Below, piece by piece: positions 24,119 through 33,233 of a stretch of 64,000 bases of DNA. The position numbers and the translations under genes are program-made. Within the stretch, counting starts at the first letter, position 1. Each line of letters begins with the position of its first letter. This stretch comes from an uncultured Anaerolineae bacterium. GTDB taxonomy: Bacteria; Chloroflexota; Anaerolineae; Promineifilales; Promineifilaceae. Under the pieces are notes generated by a model. The model ran no database searches and was not told the DNA's origin. It was given only the letters and a program-made list of their open reading frames with translations. The DNA lies in contig CAJQMR010000002.1 of NCBI GenBank assembly GCA_905479495.1, positions 62,001 to 126,000 on the forward strand, in the 5' to 3' direction.

Positions 24119-24361
24119 TTAGGCAGTTTCTAAAGAGCCATCCGGTTTACTGCCATTCCACATGCTTTCTAACAGGCCTGTAATTGCTTTTTTCTGTTTC
24201 TTTACTTCGTGCAGTTCTGACAGTGTGTGTTCCATCGCTTCCTCACACAACTTCAGTTGAGCCCGTGCAGATTGCAAACGACGCGTGTCTTCAGCCAACC
24301 GCTCGTGCAGCATCCGCTCCTGCTTTTCTAGTTCAATTCGTTTTGAAATTTCGTTACCCAC
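24119..24361 (-). CDS. Small coiled-coil protein
   Basis: 80 residues, nearly all a predicted coiled coil (ISKRIELEKQERMLHERLAED, then RRLQSARAQLKLCEEAMEHTL, then SELHEVKKQKKAI), with a short C-terminal tail. The frame is open for another 32 codons, but GTG 24361 is preceded by AAGGAAGGGAAA at good spacing, while the upstream part is of poor composition, so GTG is chosen. Convergent with comEC. Not recognised as a named family; a DNA- or protein-binding accessory role is possible but unsupported. Confidence 0.65.
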   Translation of the reverse strand: MGNEISKRIELEKQERMLHERLAEDTRRLQSARAQLKLCEEAMEHTLSELHEVKKQKKAITGLLESMWNGSKPDGSLETA

Positions 24362-24748
24362 GACTTTCCCTTCCTTACTACAAACTACAAAATTCTTACG
24401 CAAGTGACAAGTTGTTTGTTCGCTGAATGCTCTGTGATGGGAAATATCAACACACACAAGGATGGTGTAAAAGCGGGAAAGCTAGTGAGATAGATAAAGT
24501 GCCTCTTCCGCTTTTACTTAAGCAAATCACAATATAAGGAGTTTGTTAATTTTGCAGATCCTTTTGTGATTTGCTAAATAGTATCACAGTACTGTTGATA
24601 TTATAGCCTAATCTTACGGCAGGACACGGCCGTTCGGTGTAAACTGGGTAACAATTTGAGATTTTTATCGACTCTTTTACAATTCTGCCCGCTTCTTTTG
24701 AAGCGTTTACTGTATTGGAATGACGGATTGAATAAGAATGGATGGTTT
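24362..24748. other. Non-coding stretch with a 55-bp element
   Basis: No gene seen between the small coiled-coil gene and the lipoprotein. It holds the 55-bp inverted-repeat element at 24521-24575 and one ACGGCCGT copy at 24626-24633. No convincing promoter for the downstream lipoprotein was picked out. Confidence 0.55.
24521..24575. repeat. 55-bp element with 12-bp terminal inverted repeats (copy 1)
   Basis: AGCAAATCACAA (24521-24532) is the exact complement of TTGTGATTTGCT (24564-24575). A second element of exactly the same length, with AGCAAACCACAG and CTGTGATTTGCT ends, lies at 55669-55723, and the preceding GCTTTTACTT is shared. Likely a small non-autonomous mobile or REP-type element. 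Confidence 0.7.
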
Positions 24749-26290
24749 ATGAACATCTTTTTTAAGCTGATTTTACGTGGCTGGTGGCTGGGGCTGCTGT
24801 TGATTTTGGTTGTAGCCTGTAGGAATGAGGAGGCGACCCCACTGGCCCCGACTGCGGCTGTCACTGATGAGATGGAAACGGCCGTTTCCACCCCATCTGC
24901 CAACGCGACAAATACACCCGTGCCCGCCGCTACCCACACGCCGGTACCGACCCCTGCCGTACCCATCATCAATGCCGCTGACCAGGTGCTCACCGATGAA
25001 GGCACCCTGCAAATTGCCAATGTGGTAACGCCGGAAGATGGCTGGGTGGTATTGTATGCTATGAATGATGGGGAATTGGGGGATGTTTTGGCCTATACGG
25101 CTGTCGCCACCGGCATCAACCAAAACCTGGAATTCACTATCGACCCGCAATTGGCCACGCCAACATTGGTGGCCATGCTGCACAGTGACGCAGGCGAAAG
25201 CGGCGAATTTGAATTCCCCGATGGCCCCGACGTGCCGCTGACCTGGGAATCGGCCCAAATCGCCACGACCTTTGCTTTGGATTTTCAGCTTTCGGAGCCA
25301 GTGGTGGAAGTGGAAGCGCAGGCGGTGCAGGAAGATGGCGTTATTCAGATAGCCAGCGTGCTGCTGCCCCAAGATGGCTGGTTGGCGATTCATGCCCAGG
25401 CAGACGGCCGTATGGGCGAACTGCTGGGCGTGGTTCCCTTAACGGCGGGACTGCATGAAGCTGTTTCCCTCACGATTCCCTGGCGACAAGGCACGCCCAC
25501 GCTCTATGCCGCGCTATACGTCGATGCTGGCGAGCCACTCCATTTTGACTATCAGACTGAAGATGAGCCGCTTATGGCCGAGGGGGAACCGGTTGTGGCC
25601 GAATTTGCCGCCACTTACCCACCAGACATCTTTGTGCTGGATCAGCCACTGGTAGACGGCATGTTTGAGGTAGAACGTGTGATTTCAAATGGCCCTGGCT
25701 GGCTGGTGGCCTATTTTGATGACGATGGTGAACCGGGCCTGATCATCGGCTCAGCCCCGTTGGTAGATGGCTTGAATGAGCGGGTGAAAGTGGAAGTGTT
25801 GGAAACGGCCGTTACCAATGTGCTCCATCTGCGACTGCATGAAGATAGTGAACCGGGTGACGACTTTGACTTTCCTCGGGTGGATCAACCTGTTTTGTAT
25901 CAGGATCGTTTGCCCAGCACCGTAACCTTTAGCCTGACGCCGGGCAATTACTTAATCATGGATGACCAAACATTGCCAGCAACCAGTACGGCCTCGGCCG
26001 TGCTGACGGTGGACCTGGTGGTGGTGGATGCGCCGACCTGGGTGGCCATTGAAGCCGATGATGATGGGGAACGGGGCGAGGTTTTGGGCTTTACGGCCGT
26101 TCCCCCCGGCGTCAACCACGACATCGCTATCTCCATTGACCCGACGCTGGCCACCGAAACGCTGTACGTCACCCTCTACCTCAACGCGGGCGAACCAGAC
26201 GAATTTGACCCCGATGGGGCCGATGTCCCCCTCCAGCGCAACCGCAGCCCGATTTCGGTACCCTTTTTCCTCCTTGAAGAAGAACCGTAA
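24749..26290 (+). CDS. Lipoprotein with four DUF7282-like repeats
   Basis: 513 residues. The lipoprotein signal is MNIFFKLILRGWWLGLLLIL with VVAC as lipobox (Cys near residue 24). A Thr/Pro-rich linker (TNTPVPAATHTPVPTPAVP) is followed by four repeats of about 110 residues. Each contains a GW- or TW-VxIxAxxDGxxGxVLG core and an xTLYxxLYxDAGExxxFDxPxxDxPV end, as in DUF7282 domains of halophilic archaea and Chloroflexota. The frame opens 31 codons earlier, but ATG 24749 gives a proper signal peptide. An outward-facing, acidic, beta-rich surface protein of unknown ligand. The stop TAA is the start of a TAATCGG repeat. Confidence 0.8.
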   Translation: MNIFFKLILRGWWLGLLLILVVACRNEEATPLAPTAAVTDEMETAVSTPSANATNTPVPAATHTPVPTPAVPIINAADQVLTDEGTLQIANVVTPEDGWVVLYAMNDGELGDVLAYTAVATGINQNLEFTIDPQLATPTLVAMLHSDAGESGEFEFPDGPDVPLTWESAQIATTFALDFQLSEPVVEVEAQAVQEDGVIQIASVLLPQDGWLAIHAQADGRMGELLGVVPLTAGLHEAVSLTIPWRQGTPTLYAALYVDAGEPLHFDYQTEDEPLMAEGEPVVAEFAATYPPDIFVLDQPLVDGMFEVERVISNGPGWLVAYFDDDGEPGLIIGSAPLVDGLNERVKVEVLETAVTNVLHLRLHEDSEPGDDFDFPRVDQPVLYQDRLPSTVTFSLTPGNYLIMDDQTLPATSTASAVLTVDLVVVDAPTWVAIEADDDGERGEVLGFTAVPPGVNHDIAISIDPTLATETLYVTLYLNAGEPDEFDPDGADVPLQRNRSPISVPFFLLEEEP

Positions 26291-26344
26291 TCGGTGATCC
26301 GTGGACGGTAATCGGTAAGGCCAACACCGATTACGGATTACCGG
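26288..26344. repeat. GTAATCGGTAA / ACACCGATTACGG repeat between convergent genes
   Basis: It starts with the stop codon of the lipoprotein (CCG-TAA-TCGGTGATCCG) and ends at the stop of hom (minus strand TAG-CCGGTAATCC). The GTAATCGGT and ACCGATTAC halves are complementary and could form a shared hairpin. Confidence 0.75.
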
Positions 26345-27412
26345 CTACTGTTCACGGACCAACCCAATCATATCGCCCAGCACGCCAGCGGCCGTCATTT
26401 CCACGCCAGCGCCCTTGCCACCGATGAGCAGTGGTTCGTCATTATAGAAGCCGGTGCGAAAGCTAATGTACTTCATGTTGGCCAAGGGGCTGCCAGCCGG
26501 AATGGGCTTCAGGCCGACGGTACCGCGCCCTTCTGAGAGCTCAGCCACGTAGCGCAGTACTTGTCCGTTGACGCAAGCTTCATCCACACGCTCCTTCATC
26601 GCTGCATCGAGCTGGCTGGCTGCTCCCAGAAAGTCTGGCACAGACAAATTGGCTAAATCTGGTGTGTAAAGTGACTCCACTTCGATGTCGCTGGCTTCCA
26701 GTGGCCAGCCAGCCATGCGACCCAAAATCATCACCTTGCGCATGACATCTTTGCCGCCCAAATCTTCGCGGGGGTCGGGTTCCGTAAACCCCTTGGCTTT
26801 GGCCTCGGCGATCGCTTGAGAAAGCGGCATACCGGCGTCAAGCTGGGTGCAGATAAAGCCGAGTGTCCCGCTCAATTGTCCTTCAATTTGGTAAATCGGG
26901 TCGTTCACATCCAGCAGATAGCGCAGCGTGGCAATGACCGGCTGGCCACCGCCCACAGTAGATTCATGGCGCAGGCGGGGATGGTTGTAGAAGGGCACGG
27001 CCGTTTCCCAAGCCCCGGCCAACGGTTTTTTATTAGCCAAAACCACGCTGTATCCCCGGTTCAGCACCTGCATCAGCACTGGCTCCAGCCCATCGGCGGC
27101 GGTCACGTCTACAAAGATAGCTGAGTCAAGATTGGCCTCTGCCACTTTTTGCACAATTTTGGCTTCTGAGGGGCGGGCTTGGCGAGCCGGATCGACGGGC
27201 AAGCCTTGTGTTTTGGCGTCCACCGCCGCCAATAGCTGTTCATCGCTGAGGCCCGCTTTGTCCCACAGCATGGTTTTGCTGTCGGTAATGGCTACGATGT
27301 TAAACTGGATTTGGTTACGAGTGGCCAGGGGGGAACGGCCGTTTACAATCTGCCGTAACAATGCTGACCCAACGCCACCCACACCAAACAAAATTACTGG
27401 AACTTCTTTCAT
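26345..27412 (-). CDS. hom: Homoserine dehydrogenase
   Basis: Reduces aspartate semialdehyde to homoserine with NAD(P)H, the branch to threonine and methionine. The 355 residues have an N-terminal Rossmann fold (VILFGVGGVGSALLRQI), the VTAADGLEP and VVLANKKPLAG blocks, and the signature GGGQPVIATLRYLL...IEGQLSGTLGFI. The catalytic GGKDVMRKVMILGRMAGW segment carries Asp and Lys. No C-terminal ACT domain is present, so allosteric threonine feedback of the common bacterial kind is missing. That is notable beside the elaborate RNA leader (27413-27684), which could carry the control instead. GAGGAGAGAGG precedes ATG 27412. Confidence 0.94.
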   Translation of the reverse strand: MKEVPVILFGVGGVGSALLRQIVNGRSPLATRNQIQFNIVAITDSKTMLWDKAGLSDEQLLAAVDAKTQGLPVDPARQARPSEAKIVQKVAEANLDSAIFVDVTAADGLEPVLMQVLNRGYSVVLANKKPLAGAWETAVPFYNHPRLRHESTVGGGQPVIATLRYLLDVNDPIYQIEGQLSGTLGFICTQLDAGMPLSQAIAEAKAKGFTEPDPREDLGGKDVMRKVMILGRMAGWPLEASDIEVESLYTPDLANLSVPDFLGAASQLDAAMKERVDEACVNGQVLRYVAELSEGRGTVGLKPIPAGSPLANMKYISFRTGFYNDEPLLIGGKGAGVEMTAAGVLGDMIGLVREQ

Positions 27413-27684
27413 CCTCTCTCCTCTTCATCAAAAATTATTTCCCCGGAAACTTCCCTCTAGGAATTTGAACCGCGCAAAAGTTTCCGGGGAAATTGGGGCC
27501 TATAACAAACAAGGACCTTGTCCGAAAACAAGGCCCTTGCGTGCACCGTAGCGCTACTGATTCATCTGAGGAGGTAGCGCTACGGTGCGTTTAGATAAAT
27601 TACTATCCATTAGCACCACCTCCTTTTCATAAAGATAGCTGCAAAAGCATAAGCTTTTGCTCAAATCAATAGGTTGGAAATGAT
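27413..27684 (-). promoter_or_regulatory. Structured hom leader, probable attenuator
   Basis: An untranslated leader of about 270 nt, minus strand. In transcript order it has a small stem GCAAAAGC-ATAA-GCTTTTGC (27660-27641) and an 18-codon ORF (27610-27554). Hairpin A has a perfect 15-bp stem (27588-27574 with 27557-27543) that overlaps the ORF and contains its stop codon. Hairpin B has an 11-bp stem with one G-U (27539-27529 with 27520-27510). Hairpin C has a perfect 16-bp stem (27493-27478 with 27452-27437) and is followed by AATAATTTTTG before the hom ribosome site. The order leader ORF, nested stem, terminator-like stem is that of ribosome-mediated attenuation, though codon content is not obviously rich in Thr, Ile or Met. 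Confidence 0.65.
27554..27610 (-). CDS. Leader peptide of hom
   Basis: An 18-residue ORF, MDSNLSKRTVALPPQMNQ, with an excellent Shine-Dalgarno (AAAGGAGGTGG) ending about 6 bases before ATG 27610. Codons 8-12 (R-T-V-A-L) lie in the 5' arm of hairpin A and the TAG stop lies in its 3' arm. A ribosome pausing in the ORF would therefore disrupt the hairpin. The preceding ATGAAAAGGAGGTGGTGCTAA could be read as a 6-codon ORF that overlaps the start (TAATG). A dedicated regulatory peptide is the best reading but unproven. Confidence 0.55.
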   Translation of the reverse strand: MDSNLSKRTVALPPQMNQ

Positions 27685-27690
27685 GGGCGC

Positions 27691-27719
27691 ATTATGGCAT
27701 ACATAATTCCCTGTGTCAA
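27691..27719 (-). promoter_or_regulatory. hom promoter
   Basis: Minus strand TTGACA (27719-27714), a 17-base spacer and CATAAT (27696-27691). Transcription would begin near 27684, about 270 bases before the hom ATG. Confidence 0.7.
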
Positions 27720-27777
27720 TGTTGGCTTAAAATGATCAGAATTTGTTAACCTGGGATTTCCGCTAGAAAATTTGTGC

Positions 27778-27783
27778 TATAAT
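27778..27783 (+). promoter_or_regulatory. -10 element of the exonuclease-helicase gene
   Basis: A perfect TATAAT after GTGC, with no clear -35. It lies downstream of the first in-frame start-like codon of the open frame, so it supports ATG 27820 as the true start. Confidence 0.55.
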
Positions 27784-27819
27784 TTTTCACTTTCAACAAA
27801 TATTCATGGAATTTTCTTT

Positions 27820-30642
27820 ATGACTGCCACCACTTATGTTGTTGTAGATGTTGAAACAACCGGGCTCGACCCACAAACCGACAGCATCATTGAAGTTGCT
27901 GCTATTACTTTTCGCGGCAACGATATTTTAGATGAATTTTCTTCGCTGGTGAATCCGAATCGGACCATTCCGCCCTTCATTACCCAGTTAACCGGCATTA
28001 CCCAAGCGATGGTAGAAGATGCGCCGACGATGTTTACCTTGCGCTCGCGCCTGCGCCCCAAAATTGGGGATCATGTCGTGGTCGGCCACAATGTTGGCTT
28101 TGATATGGGCTTTTTGCAGGCGGAACGGCTGGGGGTAGGCAATCACCGGCTGGATACGGTGACGCTGGCTTCCATCTTGTTTCCCGACGCCGGGCGGTTC
28201 AACCTGGAATCGTTGGTGCACTATTTACAGCTGCCCAATCCTAACGGCGAGCAAACGCACCGCGCTCTGGACGATGCGGAGCAGACGGTGGAGCTGTTTT
28301 TGGCCCTGCGCGAACGAGCCATGCAGCTTGAGTTGCACCAGATTGATGAGCTGGTGGAAGCGGGACGACGGCTGGGCTGGCCAGAAACCATCTTTTTTGA
28401 GGATATTTTGGCCGAGCGGGTGCGCACGGCGTTTGAAGGTCAGGATTTGCGCCATCGTGGACGGCTGCCCCGATTGTTTAACCCTGGCAAGCTAGACGGC
28501 CGTCCCGCCGTTCCCAGCGAAACACCACAGATGCTTGATCCAGATTTGGTTGCCAGCATGATTCAGCCAGGGGGCAACTTCAGTCAACTGTTTGAATCAT
28601 TTGAGTACCGACCACAGCAGGTGGAAATGCTGGATGCGGTTGTGGGAGCGTTTAACGATGGGGCACATGTGATGGTGGAAGCAGGCACTGGGACGGGTAA
28701 AAGTATCGCTTACCTGATTCCGGCCGCGTTTTGGGCCTCAGAAAACGGCCGTCGTGTGGTCATCTCCACCAATACCATCAACCTGCAAGATCAGCTCATC
28801 CACAAAGATATTCCTGAACTACAAAAAGTGCTGCCTTTTGAGCTACGTGCGGCCGTACGCAAGGGTCGGCGCAACTATGTGTGTACCCGCCTTTTCCAGC
28901 AAATGCGGCACAGTGGCCCCAGCAACGCCGATGAGATGGCCCTGTACGCTCGTATTTTGCTTTGGCTGCCCACCACGCTGTCCGGCGATGTCGCCGAGCT
29001 GAACCTGCGCACGCCGGGTGAACGGCTGGCCTGGGCCAGACTCAATGGCGAAAGCGCTTCCTGTACCCAAGACCACTGCGCCGCCGAGAATTGCCCGCTG
29101 CATGTGGCCCGCCGTCGGGCGGAGCTGGCCCAACTGGTAATTGTGAATCATTCGCTGCTGCTTTCTGACCTGGCCAATGAAAACCACATCCTGCCTCAGT
29201 TTGTCGATTTGATTGTGGATGAGGCGCATCATTTGGAATCGGCCGTGACTGATGGCCTTAGCTTCCGTGCCGATAAACGTTTCCTGGAGGCGGTTCTGGA
29301 TGACGTGAACAAGCCGCGCGCCGGGCTGCTTTCTGATTTGCAAACGCGGCTGCAAGCGACGCTGCCCCCCGATTTTGCCGCCAAATTTAATGAAATGCTC
29401 GACCGGATGCGCCGAGAGGGACAAGCGGCGGTGATTCGGTTGGATGAATTTTTCACCACACTCACCTATTTCTTGTCAGAGGCGGTGAACACGCGCAGTC
29501 AATTCGCCCAGCAAATTCGGCTGACGCCCGCCGTGCGCACCCAGCCTGGCTATGATGAGGTGGAAATTAGCTGGGACAACCTGAGCCGTCATCTATTTGC
29601 CATTGCCGAGGGCTTTGGCAAGCTCGCGGCTAGTTTGGGCGAAGTGGCAGACCAGTTTGATGTGGAAGATGCTGAAGATTTGAAGTTGACGTTGATGAGC
29701 AACGGCCGTTCCCTTGAAGAAACTCGTCTCAATTTGGATGGCATTCTCATTGAGCCAGATTCTGCCATGATTTATTGGGTTGAGGTGTTCCGGGAACGTA
29801 TTTCGCTTCATGCTGCGCCGCTGCATGTTGGTCCGCTGGTGCAAAGCAATATTTTTGAAGCGTTGGAAACGGTGGTGCTGACATCCGCCACGCTGCGCAC
29901 GGCGGGGCCAGATGCTCGCGAAGAAGCTAATTTTGCCTACATCCGCGAGCGGCTGCACGCCTATGATGTAGATGAATTGGCCGTTGGTTCACCATTTGAT
30001 TATAAAAACGCGACCCTGTTGTACCTGGTGACAGACATTCCTGAGCCGAACCAGCCCGGCTATCAACGCATGTTAGAAGATGCCATTGTGGATGTGGCGC
30101 TGGCGCTGGGGGGGCGGACGATGGTGCTGTTTACGTCTTATGGCCAGCTAAACCAGACCGCCAAAGCGATTGAAGGTCCACTGGCCGATGCGGGTATCAC
30201 CACGCTGGCCCAATCGTCAGGCAGTTCGCGCCAGCAGTTGCTGGATCAGTTCAAGCAGCCAGACAGCCGTGCCGTGCTGCTGGGCACGCGCTCTTTTTGG
30301 GAGGGCGTTGATGTACCAGGAGAAGCATTACAGGCGGTCATGATTGCCAAATTGCCGTTTGATGTGCCTTCAGATCCGATTTTTGCGGCTCGTTCAGAAA
30401 CATTTGACAATGCGTTTTTTGAATATTCAGTGCCCGAGGCTGTGCTGCGCTTCCGGCAGGGCTTTGGTCGGCTCAACCGTCGCCAGACGGATGAGGGTGT
30501 GGTGATCATTTTGGACAAGCGGGTCATTACCAAACGGTACGGTCAGATGTTTGTCGATGCTTTGCCAGAATGCACAGTGCTGCGCCAACGGTTGGACCGT
30601 GTCGGGGAACTCACGGTGCGCTGGTTGAATCGAGATCGCTAA
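27820..30642 (+). CDS. dinG: DEDDh exonuclease fused to DinG-type helicase
   Basis: 940 residues. The N-terminal 3'-5' exonuclease of the DnaQ/epsilon type (about 1-165) has ExoI VVDVETTGL, ExoII GHNVGFDMGFL and ExoIII HRALDDAE. A C-terminal XPD/DinG superfamily 2 helicase has Walker A VEAGTGTGKS (near residue 290), a four-Cys iron-sulfur ligand set (NYVC, then SASC, DHC and ENC), and DEAH in LIVDEAHHLES. Motif VI is QGFGRLNR. The exonuclease fusion is like Bacillus DinG, which as I recall lacks an Fe-S cluster, so having all four cysteines here is notable. ATG 27820 follows a TATAAT by about 36 bases. Probably acts in DNA repair or R-loop and D-loop removal. Confidence 0.9.
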   Translation: MTATTYVVVDVETTGLDPQTDSIIEVAAITFRGNDILDEFSSLVNPNRTIPPFITQLTGITQAMVEDAPTMFTLRSRLRPKIGDHVVVGHNVGFDMGFLQAERLGVGNHRLDTVTLASILFPDAGRFNLESLVHYLQLPNPNGEQTHRALDDAEQTVELFLALRERAMQLELHQIDELVEAGRRLGWPETIFFEDILAERVRTAFEGQDLRHRGRLPRLFNPGKLDGRPAVPSETPQMLDPDLVASMIQPGGNFSQLFESFEYRPQQVEMLDAVVGAFNDGAHVMVEAGTGTGKSIAYLIPAAFWASENGRRVVISTNTINLQDQLIHKDIPELQKVLPFELRAAVRKGRRNYVCTRLFQQMRHSGPSNADEMALYARILLWLPTTLSGDVAELNLRTPGERLAWARLNGESASCTQDHCAAENCPLHVARRRAELAQLVIVNHSLLLSDLANENHILPQFVDLIVDEAHHLESAVTDGLSFRADKRFLEAVLDDVNKPRAGLLSDLQTRLQATLPPDFAAKFNEMLDRMRREGQAAVIRLDEFFTTLTYFLSEAVNTRSQFAQQIRLTPAVRTQPGYDEVEISWDNLSRHLFAIAEGFGKLAASLGEVADQFDVEDAEDLKLTLMSNGRSLEETRLNLDGILIEPDSAMIYWVEVFRERISLHAAPLHVGPLVQSNIFEALETVVLTSATLRTAGPDAREEANFAYIRERLHAYDVDELAVGSPFDYKNATLLYLVTDIPEPNQPGYQRMLEDAIVDVALALGGRTMVLFTSYGQLNQTAKAIEGPLADAGITTLAQSSGSSRQQLLDQFKQPDSRAVLLGTRSFWEGVDVPGEALQAVMIAKLPFDVPSDPIFAARSETFDNAFFEYSVPEAVLRFRQGFGRLNRRQTDEGVVIILDKRVITKRYGQMFVDALPECTVLRQRLDRVGELTVRWLNRDR

Positions 30643-30956
30643 GATTCCCTTGTGGCAAACCCCCTAAATCCTAAAAAATGATTGGATCGATTTCGGATCG
30701 ATGCATGTATATACTGGTTTACAGTTGAGCCTAAATTTTGTCTGTATTCTTACGTCGGTCACTCATAAATAAAGGAGATTACGGCCGTTCAGATCAACAG
30801 AAAGAATTACAGTCATAATTGAGAGAATGTAGGCAAATAGACCAATTAACCTATGGTTAAATTAGTCCCCTCAATTACCATTATCTACCCAGAATCTGTT
30901 CAAAGATGCCCATTTAGGTGGTTAAGAACCCACAACTATTTTTAGGAGAGATTTTA
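30643..30956. other. Non-coding spacer before the PPC lipoprotein
   Basis: No gene seen. It contains a direct repeat GGATCGAT (about 30683-30702), one ACGGCCGT copy (30781-30788), a small GTGGTT-AA-GAACCCAC hairpin just upstream of the ribosome site, and AT-rich sequence. Confidence 0.5.
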
Positions 30957-33068
30957 ATGAAAAACGTAAACAGACACCTGATTTTTTTGCTGATAGCTGC
31001 TTTGCTGTTTGGCACGGCGCTTACAGCCTGTGGCGGCGAAGACCCAACCCCAACGCCGCGACCTACCAGAGATGATAGCAACGACGACGATACGCCCCCG
31101 GATGAAGAACCAACTGAAGAGCCCACCGCAGAACCAACAGCAACAGCAGAACCTACTCCGGAACCAACAGAGACGCCAGACCCCGCTGCTGGTTTCATAG
31201 ATTTTTCCAATGATGTTTTAGGTATTTCTCTAGCCTATCCTGGTGAGTGGTTCATTGAAGCGAATGAAGACAGTGATGAACTCAAGCTGGCTTCCAGTCA
31301 GGAAATCTTGGACGATGGGCAGAATAATATTCAGGGCGCTATTTTGAATGTATTGTTCCTGGACCGAGAGTTGTTGAGCCTGATTGGTGGTGAAGATCTG
31401 GATGCCAATGATCCAGTTGCCGTATTGGACATATTTGTCGATTTATTTACAGAAGCGGGTGCGTCTGATGAAGACATGACGCTGACCGTGACCGAAGAAC
31501 CAACGGCCGTTACCATCAATGGCCAGGAAGGGGCTCAGGTTTTGGCTGACGCTACTGATGCTGAGGGAGATACAGCCACCATGAAAATCCTCCTCATCAT
31601 GACAGATGATCGTGCTGCCGTTGTGCTTTCTGGCTCAGAAACATCTGAGGAAGCGCAAAATCGTCCTATTTTGGATGCTATTGAAAATTCCATCATCCTT
31701 TCCACCCCTGTCGGTGCGCCGGTAACTGATGAGACGGACGGCACCGATCTGCCTGTGACCTCTGGCTTCCTCCTGTACGGTGACGTCGTTGATGGCACCA
31801 TTGATGAGTCTGGCCCATCCATTTGGGACTTTGTTGGTCTGGAAGGGGAAGTGATTGACATTATCATTGAACCAGAAGGTGACTTAGACGTTGTCTTTGA
31901 TGTGCTTGATGCTGATGGCAACTCCATTTTGCCCGATGGCGAGATGGATGCTGCTTTTGGCACTGAAGAAATCCGTGAGCTAGCCATTCCCGCTTCTGGC
32001 TCTTACTACATTATGGTTCGTGGGTTTGCAGATGCAACCGGAAACTACACCCTGACGATAGCTGAAGCCGGAACGGCCGTTGCCCCGCCGGTAACAGGTG
32101 GTGAAGGTGAAGTAATTGAATATGGTGCTTTTGTGTCTGGCTCGGTAGACAGCGCCAATCCAGTAGCTTCTTACTCTTTCAGTGGGGCCGCCGATGACGT
32201 CGTCGGTATGGTCGTTACCCCGCTCGGCGAATTTGATGCAGTGGTAGATGTTGTGGATGCTTCTGGTAATTCTTTACTTTCTCGTGAACGTGACGCCTCC
32301 TTTGGCTCGGAAAACGTGATTGTGTTGTTGCCCGCTGACGGCGTCTACACGGTTAATGTTTACGGATTTGATGGGGCCGCTGGCAGCTTCGACATGCAAA
32401 TGGGTTTCCCGCTCACCAATGTGGTCATTGCCGCCCCCGATACGCTTGAAGCTGAAGATGAAGGCGAAGGCCATTCCTTCCCCTTCACCGCACTGCGCGC
32501 GGGCGACATGGTGGGAATCTACGTAGAGCCTGCTGAAGATTTAGATATTGCTGTTCAGGTGCGACAGGGTGATGAACTGCTTTCCGGTTTAGGCTTTGAT
32601 CCAGAACGCGGTTTTGATTCATCTGTTGACATTGAAGAATTTGTCATGATTGCTGAAGAAACCAGCACATACTCTTTCCGCGTCCTCAATTCACAAGATG
32701 AGGAGTTTGGTGGCAACACCGGTGATTATCAGGTTTTACTCTACGGTACGCCGGAAATTGTCTTTGAACTTGCTTACGGTGATTTTGTAGATGCGCGTAC
32801 CAATGGGAACGGTATTGTCGATTACGTCATCAGCGGTACGGTGGGTGACGCTATGGTTGTAAATGTGGCTTCTGATGATGATTCCGTTGATATGATTATC
32901 GAAATCTTGGATCTGGATGAAAATGTTCTGGCCACGATTGATGATGGTTTTTCGGGTGAAGTCGAAGAACTCACCTACACGTTTGAAAGCGATGAGCTTG
33001 TTATCATTCGCGTACGTGACTTCTTCGGCGGCGAAGGCGACTTTGTAATGTCGGTTGAGCTTCAGTAA
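30957..33068 (+). CDS. Lipoprotein with PsbP-like and PPC-type domains
   Basis: 703 residues. The lipoprotein signal peptide ends LTAC (Cys about 25). A long Thr/Pro/Glu linker (about 30-80) and a globular domain around 85-250 follow (FIDFSNDVLGISLAYPGEWF: the pattern of PsbP/DUF1795-type domains). Then come about four beta-sandwich repeats of the pre-peptidase C-terminal (PPC) kind, for example DFVGLEGEVIDIIIEPEGDL and SGSYYIMVRGFADATGNYTL. Very acidic overall. TTAGGAGAG lies about 7 bases before ATG 30957. PPC domains usually accompany secreted enzymes; no catalytic domain is present here, so a surface binding role is more likely. Confidence 0.82.
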   Translation: MKNVNRHLIFLLIAALLFGTALTACGGEDPTPTPRPTRDDSNDDDTPPDEEPTEEPTAEPTATAEPTPEPTETPDPAAGFIDFSNDVLGISLAYPGEWFIEANEDSDELKLASSQEILDDGQNNIQGAILNVLFLDRELLSLIGGEDLDANDPVAVLDIFVDLFTEAGASDEDMTLTVTEEPTAVTINGQEGAQVLADATDAEGDTATMKILLIMTDDRAAVVLSGSETSEEAQNRPILDAIENSIILSTPVGAPVTDETDGTDLPVTSGFLLYGDVVDGTIDESGPSIWDFVGLEGEVIDIIIEPEGDLDVVFDVLDADGNSILPDGEMDAAFGTEEIRELAIPASGSYYIMVRGFADATGNYTLTIAEAGTAVAPPVTGGEGEVIEYGAFVSGSVDSANPVASYSFSGAADDVVGMVVTPLGEFDAVVDVVDASGNSLLSRERDASFGSENVIVLLPADGVYTVNVYGFDGAAGSFDMQMGFPLTNVVIAAPDTLEAEDEGEGHSFPFTALRAGDMVGIYVEPAEDLDIAVQVRQGDELLSGLGFDPERGFDSSVDIEEFVMIAEETSTYSFRVLNSQDEEFGGNTGDYQVLLYGTPEIVFELAYGDFVDARTNGNGIVDYVISGTVGDAMVVNVASDDDSVDMIIEILDLDENVLATIDDGFSGEVEELTYTFESDELVIIRVRDFFGGEGDFVMSVELQ

Positions 33069-33150
33069 ACGGTAATCGGTTACTGTTCACCGTTTACCGA
33101 TAACGGATTACAAATAAAAGGGGTTGGCAGAAGATGCCAACCTCTTTTTT
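33066..33150 (+). terminator. Stop-codon repeat followed by intrinsic terminator
   Basis: The stop TAA is followed at once by ACGGTAATCGGTTACTG and CACCGTTTACCGATAACGG (33066-33112, the GTAATCGGTAA repeat family). Then comes a clean terminator, GGTTGGCA (33122-33129), loop, TGCCAACC (33135-33142) and TCTTTTTT. Confidence 0.8.
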
Positions 33151-33233
33151 ATTGGCTATGGGGGATACGGCCGTATCTTTCCCAGAAAGCGTGGGTTATA
33201 GTTGGTTGAAGAAAAGAAGATTGTGGAGGCCGT

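Noticed and set aside
27772..27819. Upstream start of the exonuclease-helicase
   Set aside because: The TATAAT at 27778-27783 lies inside it, and the DEDDh strand starts right after ATG 27820.
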